Part shown: positions 59,872 to 64,000 of the stretch, one piece after another
Position numbering within the stretch: the stretch's first letter is position 1
Layout of the letters: every line of letters starts with the position of its first letter
Program-made: the position numbers and the translations under genes
The notes under the pieces: model-generated
What the model was told of the DNA's origin: nothing
The model's database searches: none
What the model saw: only the letters and a program-made list of their open reading frames with translations
Assembly (NCBI RefSeq): GCF_002008365.1
Contig: NZ_MRDL01000032.1
Coordinates: 123,862 to 187,861 of the forward strand
Reading direction: 5' to 3'
DNA length: 64,000 bases
Source: Rhizobium leguminosarum bv. viciae USDA 2370
Lineage (GTDB): Bacteria; Pseudomonadota; Alphaproteobacteria; Rhizobiales; Rhizobiaceae

Positions 59872-60843
59872 CTACCAGCGCAGCAGAACCGCACCCCAGG
59901 TAAAGCCGCCGCCCATCGCTTCGAGCATCACCAGGTCACCCTTCTTGATGCGGCCGTCGCCGGCAGCGGTCGCAAGTGCCAACGGGATCGAGGCGGCCGA
60001 CGTGTTGCCGTGCAGGTCGACGGTGATGACCACCTTCGCGGCATCGATGTTCAGCTTCTTCGCCGAACCGTCGATAATGCGGCGATTGGCCTGATGCGGC
60101 ACCAGCCAGTCGAGGTCATCGGCGGTGGTGCCGGTCGAATCGAATGCCGCCTGGATAACGTCGGTGATCATGCCGACGGCGTATTTGAAGACCTCGCGGC
60201 CTTCCATGCGCAGCTTGCCAACAGTGCCCGTCGTCGACGGCCCGCCATCGACATAGAGCTTTTCCTTGTGCGAGCCGTCGGAACGCAGATGTGCGGTCAG
60301 CACGCCTCGATCGGCAACGGTGCCCTCGCCTTCGGTCGCTTCGATTATGATCGCGCCGGCACCGTCGCCGAAAAGCACGCAGGTGGTGCGGTCGTTCCAG
60401 TCGAGAATGCGCGAAAATGTTTCGGCGCCGATGACCAGAACGCGCTTGGCAAGCCCGCCGCGGATGTAGGCATCCGCTGTGGTAACCGCATAGACGAAAC
60501 CGGTGCAGACGGCCTGGACGTCGAAGGCGAAGCCATGGCTCATGCCGAGGCGGTTCTGGATGTTGACCGACGTTGCGGGAAACGTGTTGTCCGGCGTCGA
60601 GGTGGCGCAGATGATAAGATCGATATCGGCAGGCGTCAGGCCGCCATTGGCAAGGGCTGCGCGTGCGGCGGCCTCGCCGAGCGACGCCGTCGTTTCGTCA
60701 TCGCCGGCGACATAACGCTGGCGGATGCCGGTGCGCTGGACGATCCATTCGTCCGATGTGTCGACGATGGCCTCCATGTCACGATTGGTTATCACGCGCT
60801 TCGGAAGCGCTGCTCCGAACCCGCGAACCACTGAACGGATCAT
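59872..60843 (-). CDS. fabH: 3-oxoacyl-[ACP] synthase III
   Basis: 323 residues, the normal length. It condenses acetyl-CoA with malonyl-ACP to start fatty acid synthesis. The catalytic triad is complete: Cys 113 in [12 protein letters not shown], His 249 in VPHQANRR and Asn 279 in [10 protein letters not shown], with [20 protein letters not shown] and [11 protein letters not shown]. The start [10 protein letters not shown] at 60843 is the usual one; an ATG at 60867 would overlap the plsX stop (ATGA). It is cotranscribed with plsX upstream. Confidence 0.96.
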   Translation of the reverse strand: MIRSVVRGFGAALPKRVITNRDMEAIVDTSDEWIVQRTGIRQRYVAGDDETTASLGEAAARAALANGGLTPADIDLIICATSTPDNTFPATSVNIQNRLGMSHGFAFDVQAVCTGFVYAVTTADAYIRGGLAKRVLVIGAETFSRILDWNDRTTCVLFGDGAGAIIIEATEGEGTVADRGVLTAHLRSDGSHKEKLYVDGGPSTTGTVGKLRMEGREVFKYAVGMITDVIQAAFDSTGTTADDLDWLVPHQANRRIIDGSAKKLNIDAAKVVITVDLHGNTSAASIPLALATAAGDGRIKKGDLVMLEAMGGGFTWGAVLLRW

Positions 60844-60863
60844 CTTTGATTGAACCCCATCGC

Positions 60864-61910
60864 TCATGCCGCTTCCGGGCCCATCGGGGGCAGCCGCTTG
60901 GCGTGATATTTCTTAAGATCGTTTTCTATTTTCTGATTGAGGCCGTTCTTGGCCATGTCGTAACCGACTTCAATGGCGGCGGCGATGCCTTCGGCATTCG
61001 CCCCGCCATGGCTCTTGATAACGATGCCGTTCAACCCGAGAAACACGCCGCCATTGACCTTGCTCGGATCGAGCTTCTCGCGAAGCATGTCGAATGCACT
61101 TTTGGCGAACAGGTAGCCGATGCGGGCCAGCAGCGTGCGCGACATGGCGGCACGCAGATATTCGCCGATCTGCTTGGCGGTGCCTTCAGCGGTCTTGAGC
61201 GCGATATTGCCTGAAAATCCTTCGGTGACGACGACGTCGACTGTGCCCTTGCCAAGGTCGTTGCCCTCGACGAAGCCGGAATATTCGAGCGAATCGATGT
61301 TCGCCTCGCGCAACAGCCGGCCGGCTTCCTTGACCTCTTCCTGGCCCTTCATCTCCTCGACGCCGACGTTCAGGAGTCCGACCGTCGGACGTTCAACCTC
61401 GAAAAGCGCGCGCGCCATGGCGCCGCCCATCAGGGCAAAATCCATCAGCTGCTGCGCGTCGGCGCCGATCGTCGCGCCAACATCGAGCACGATGCTCTCA
61501 CCCTTCAGCGTCGGCCAGATCGCAGCGATCGCCGGACGCTCGATATTGGCCATGGTGCGCAGACAGAATTTCGCCATCGCCATCAGTGCGCCAGTATTGC
61601 CGGCCGAGACCGCGACATCGGCGTCACCCGTCTTCACCGCCTCGATCGAGCGCCACATGGTGGAGATATAGCGGCCACGGCGCAGCGCCTGGCTCGGCTT
61701 TTCATCCATGGCGACGGCAAGCTCGCAGTCGTGAAAGAGCGATTTTTCCTTGAGTTTCGGAAACTTGGCGAGAACCGGATCGCACTGTTCCTTGAGACCA
61801 TAGAGAACGAAGGAAATATCCGGATGCCGATCCAGCGCCTTGGCGGCGCCGGGGATGACAACTTGGGGACCAAAATCGCCACCCATGAGGTCGAGAGATA
61901 TTCTGATCAC
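60864..61910 (-). CDS. plsX: Phosphate acyltransferase PlsX
   Basis: 348 residues. It makes acyl-phosphate from acyl-ACP for phospholipid synthesis. Signatures: [95 protein letters not shown] and [20 protein letters not shown]. It begins with a GTG at 61910; the earlier TTG at 61994 gives a foreign N-terminus. It is followed by fabH in the usual alphaproteobacterial order. Confidence 0.95.
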   Translation of the reverse strand: MIRISLDLMGGDFGPQVVIPGAAKALDRHPDISFVLYGLKEQCDPVLAKFPKLKEKSLFHDCELAVAMDEKPSQALRRGRYISTMWRSIEAVKTGDADVAVSAGNTGALMAMAKFCLRTMANIERPAIAAIWPTLKGESIVLDVGATIGADAQQLMDFALMGGAMARALFEVERPTVGLLNVGVEEMKGQEEVKEAGRLLREANIDSLEYSGFVEGNDLGKGTVDVVVTEGFSGNIALKTAEGTAKQIGEYLRAAMSRTLLARIGYLFAKSAFDMLREKLDPSKVNGGVFLGLNGIVIKSHGGANAEGIAAAIEVGYDMAKNGLNQKIENDLKKYHAKRLPPMGPEAA

Positions 61911-62008
61911 GCGTCCCTGATCCTTCTTTTCGCCGAGGGCGAAATTTCGGCCAAAATACCGGTTTTGGCGTCGCTTACAACTGAATTGTGTCAAATGCCA
62001 GAGGAGCT

Positions 62009-62563
62009 TCAGTCCTTTTTCCAGTCCTTGAGGGCTGCGAAAGCCGAGGGCTTTTTGTCCCTCTCGCCGCTATCCTCGATATGGCCGTCGAACTCAATGC
62101 CCTCCTTGCGCGGATAGGGATCGATCGCGAGAGCGGCGAATTCGGCAACCACCTCGCCGGCATCGATCGTATCGCCGACAAAGGTCTCAGGCAGATCAGG
62201 ACCGTCGGGATCGAGCAGCATCTCGCCGGCGTCGTTGCCGGCCTGGCGGGCAAGCTTGGAACCCTCCGGCACGAAGATCTGCTCGAAGCTCTCGTCGATG
62301 GCGGATTCCACCGGCTCCAGCGTCACGACGCAGGACTGGACGATCTTCGCCTGCACGCGGCCCTTGATGCGCACACCGTCGCGCTTCCAGCGGGCAATCT
62401 GCAGATCGGCGCTGAGATCGTCGACGGAGACGACGTTCCAGGTCTCGGCAAGCGCCTTCAGTTCGCTGGTGTCGGCCTCGACATGGACTTCGACGGGGTT
62501 GGCCGAGATGTGGCCGACCTTTACTTGATAGGAGAAGGGAACATCGTCCCGAGCGTTCTTCAT
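62009..62563 (-). CDS. DUF177 (YceD-like) protein
   Basis: 184 residues. DUF177/YceD fold: [40 protein letters not shown], the central [20 protein letters not shown] and [11 protein letters not shown]. In most bacteria YceD precedes rpmF and plsX and is tied to 23S rRNA maturation or large-subunit assembly. Here rpmF is not between it and plsX, as usual in rhizobia. GAAACGATG spacing with AGGAG upstream supports the ATG at 62563. It is 98 bp upstream of plsX on the same strand. Confidence 0.87.
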   Translation of the reverse strand: MKNARDDVPFSYQVKVGHISANPVEVHVEADTSELKALAETWNVVSVDDLSADLQIARWKRDGVRIKGRVQAKIVQSCVVTLEPVESAIDESFEQIFVPEGSKLARQAGNDAGEMLLDPDGPDLPETFVGDTIDAGEVVAEFAALAIDPYPRKEGIEFDGHIEDSGERDKKPSAFAALKDWKKD

Positions 62564-62574
62564 CGTTTCCTCCT

Positions 62575-63108
62575 TCAGGCGACCGCCGGGAGCGTTACCG
62601 ATCCGGTGGTGATCACCTCTTCGGGGACGGCGGACAGATGCGATTCTGCGGCCATCATCCATCCGGCGAGGCCGGTCATATCGGCAGGCGCCGAGGTTTC
62701 GGGGTAGATATTGCGCTGAAGAGCGACAGCGAGGGCTTCGGCATCGCCTGTGTCCATCGCCTTCGAATAGGCCTCGAGCCGGCCGTAAAACATGCCGGCG
62801 AGCTTCTTCATGCGCTTTGGCACGCTGTTGTCGCCGATGCCGAGTTCGCGGATCGAATAGTCGATATCCTGGAAGAAAGCGTCGACGATCTCCTGGGCGA
62901 TCTCCTGGCCGCTGGTGGCGGAAGCACGTGTGCGGCGAAAAAACAGAATCATCGCAATCGACAGCATCTCGAAACGGCCCATGACCGTATCCGGCACATT
63001 GAGCCGCTCATAGATCTCCGGCATGCGCGCGGCGGCCGTCAGGGCCGCATATTGCCTGTCGACGATCGCCTGATTGTTGTTTTTCTTGCGGAAGAGCCCG
63101 AAGATCAT
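62575..63108 (-). CDS. Cytochrome bc1 assembly chaperone (CBP3/UQCC1-like)
   Basis: 177 residues of the ubiquinol-cytochrome c chaperone family: MPEIYERLNVPDTVMGRFEM, LSIAMILFFRR, AQEIVDAFFQDIDYSIRELG, IGDNSVPKRMKKLAGMFYGR and AYSKAMDTGDAEALAVALQR. It is the bacterial counterpart of mitochondrial CBP3, which helps cytochrome b assembly. The start at 63108 fits family length. It lies 11 bp before the DUF177 gene, so the pair is likely cotranscribed. Confidence 0.88.
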   Translation of the reverse strand: MIFGLFRKKNNNQAIVDRQYAALTAAARMPEIYERLNVPDTVMGRFEMLSIAMILFFRRTRASATSGQEIAQEIVDAFFQDIDYSIRELGIGDNSVPKRMKKLAGMFYGRLEAYSKAMDTGDAEALAVALQRNIYPETSAPADMTGLAGWMMAAESHLSAVPEEVITTGSVTLPAVA

Positions 63109-63352
63109 TGTTTTTTCCGGAAATGCCTCATTCTTCATGCCGGCCGGCGTCTGGCCTTGTTGCATGATTTCGAAAGCTGGTTTACCGAAGCAGGCGCGAA
63201 TTGCAATGCCGATCATGGCCTGTTTCGGGACGACGCCTTCGATGCGTCAGCGAAGCGAATTCGGGAAATTCGACCCGGAATGGCCACAATGGTTTTGCAG
63301 GAGGAAAGCGTGCAAGGCCCCAAATGGCTGCTATCGACACTCAAGGGAGTAG

Positions 63353-63886
63353 ATGTCGTTGAATAAACGGTATTTCAAGTCTGACGTGAAATTCTTCAGC
63401 AGCGCGGCCATTGCCTTCATAATCGCCTCCACCACCGCTCTTTCCGGTTGCCAGACCAGCACCGTGCTCAATGGCGGCTACGTCGCCGACCAGCAGTCGC
63501 TGAACCTCGTTCCGGAAGGCTCCAGCCGCGAGCAGGTGCTGCTTTCGCTGGGCACCCCGTCGACGACGGCGACCTTCGACGGCGAAGTCTTCTATTACAT
63601 CTCGCAGCGGCGCACGCGTGCCGTCGCCTTCCAGAAGCTGAAGGTCGTCGATCAGAGCGTTCTGGCGATCTATTTCGACAAGGACGGCGTCGTCAGCCGC
63701 CGCGCCAACTATGCGCTGCAGGACGGCAAGGTGTTCGACACGATCGGACGCGTCACGCCGACCGGCGGCAAGGAACTCACCTTCCTGCAACAGATGCTTT
63801 CCGGCGGCAGCGCCGCGAGTGCTGCCCGCAGCCTGTTCGGTGGTGGCGCCGGCGGCACGCCGCAGAACCCAAGCAGCCTGCGCTGA
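63353..63886 (+). CDS. bamE: Outer-membrane assembly lipoprotein BamE (OmlA/SmpA)
   Basis: 177 residues. A lipoprotein signal (AIAFIIASTTALSGC, Cys about 33) precedes a BamE domain: LNLVPEGSSREQVLLSLGTP, STTATFDGEVFYYISQRRTR and LKVVDQSVLAIYFDKDGVVS. It has a rhizobial C-terminal extension rich in Gly/Ser (GGSAASAARSLFGGGAGG). It is part of the BAM complex inserting beta-barrel proteins. It is divergent from the chaperone gene; the shared control region is 63109-63352. Confidence 0.93.
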   Translation: MSLNKRYFKSDVKFFSSAAIAFIIASTTALSGCQTSTVLNGGYVADQQSLNLVPEGSSREQVLLSLGTPSTTATFDGEVFYYISQRRTRAVAFQKLKVVDQSVLAIYFDKDGVVSRRANYALQDGKVFDTIGRVTPTGGKELTFLQQMLSGGSAASAARSLFGGGAGGTPQNPSSLR

Positions 63887-63919
63887 TCGGACACGCCTCA
63901 CACGAAAAACCCGCCATTC

Positions 63920-64000
63920 TGAACTGACCCCCGAAAGTTGGACATCCACCTTCGGGGGTTTTGCATGTCCAATCACAGCCTGGCTTTTAAGCTTTCTGTT
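63920..64000 (+). mobile_element. Left end of an IS3-family-like insertion sequence (cut by the window)
   Basis: TGAACTGACCCCCGAAAGTT then GGACA (63920-63944) looks like the terminal inverted repeat of IS3-family (IS150-type) elements, which start TG and read TGxACTGACCCC...AAAGTTGGACA. Within it ACCCCCGAA / TTCGGGGGT then TTTT forms a hairpin (63927-63962). A transposase-like frame starts at 63965. The other end lies outside the window. Confidence 0.55.
63965..64000 (+). CDS. Start of a probable IS3-family OrfA (partial)
   Basis: The first twelve codons, MSNHSLAFKLSV, resemble the opening of IS3-family OrfA helix-turn-helix proteins. The frame leaves the window. Too short to be sure. Confidence 0.4.
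   Translation, partial: MSNHSLAFKLSV

Overview
The window is chromosomal DNA of a GC-rich alphaproteobacterium, almost certainly Rhizobium (R. etli / R. leguminosarum type). Pointers are the rplM-rpsI pair with a nearby agmatinase and short-form ArgC, a bcsN-bcsA-bcsB-bcsZ cellulose operon with a TPR gene, an ExoP-like export protein, and small DUF1127, DUF982, DUF2842 and DUF1236 proteins.

Layout. 1-5.2 kb: a PpiC-type isomerase (cut by the window edge), a secreted DUF3604 protein, and three gene relics (DUF1214 tail, CadC/cyclase-type DNA-binding domain, SRAP tail). 5.2-18.3 kb: housekeeping genes (O-acetylhomoserine sulfhydrylase, CoA-binding protein, EamA transporter, enoyl-CoA hydratase, LysR regulator, rplM-rpsI, a CmlA/FloR-type exporter, agmatinase, argC, TauE, ctaA). 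18.4-25.4 and 35.9-37.2 kb: a polysaccharide locus (CelD-like acetyltransferase, Wzc/ExoP-like and Wza-like export proteins, a glycosyltransferase, a polyprenyl-phosphate sugar transferase, an O-antigen-ligase-like polymerase).

25.4-35.9 kb: a 10.5-kb integrated element flanked by a perfect 17-bp repeat, inserted exactly between two polysaccharide genes that previously overlapped. It encodes a tyrosine integrase, an AlpA/Xis-like protein that needs a -1 frameshift, a primase-SF3 helicase beside a nine-copy iteron array, and terminase large and probable small subunits. It also has several small phage-like proteins and an AT-rich two-gene cargo. I see no portal, capsid or tail tube gene, so it looks like a phage satellite that replicates itself and brings its own packaging motor but borrows particles. 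It is the most interesting object in the window.

37.2-46.6 kb: a CUT1-type sugar ABC importer without its ATPase, a GNAT protein, a ROK regulator, several small rhizobial genes, a methyltransferase, tRNA-Pro(GGG) and a HAD phosphatase. 46.7-55.8 kb: the cellulose operon, in which bcsA carries an in-frame amber codon 79 codons before its proper end. 56-64 kb: a DUF1236 protein, a hybrid histidine kinase, a single-domain response regulator, a MerR regulator, ihfA, fabH-plsX, a DUF177 protein, a cytochrome bc1 chaperone, bamE, and the start of an IS3-family-like insertion sequence at the right edge.
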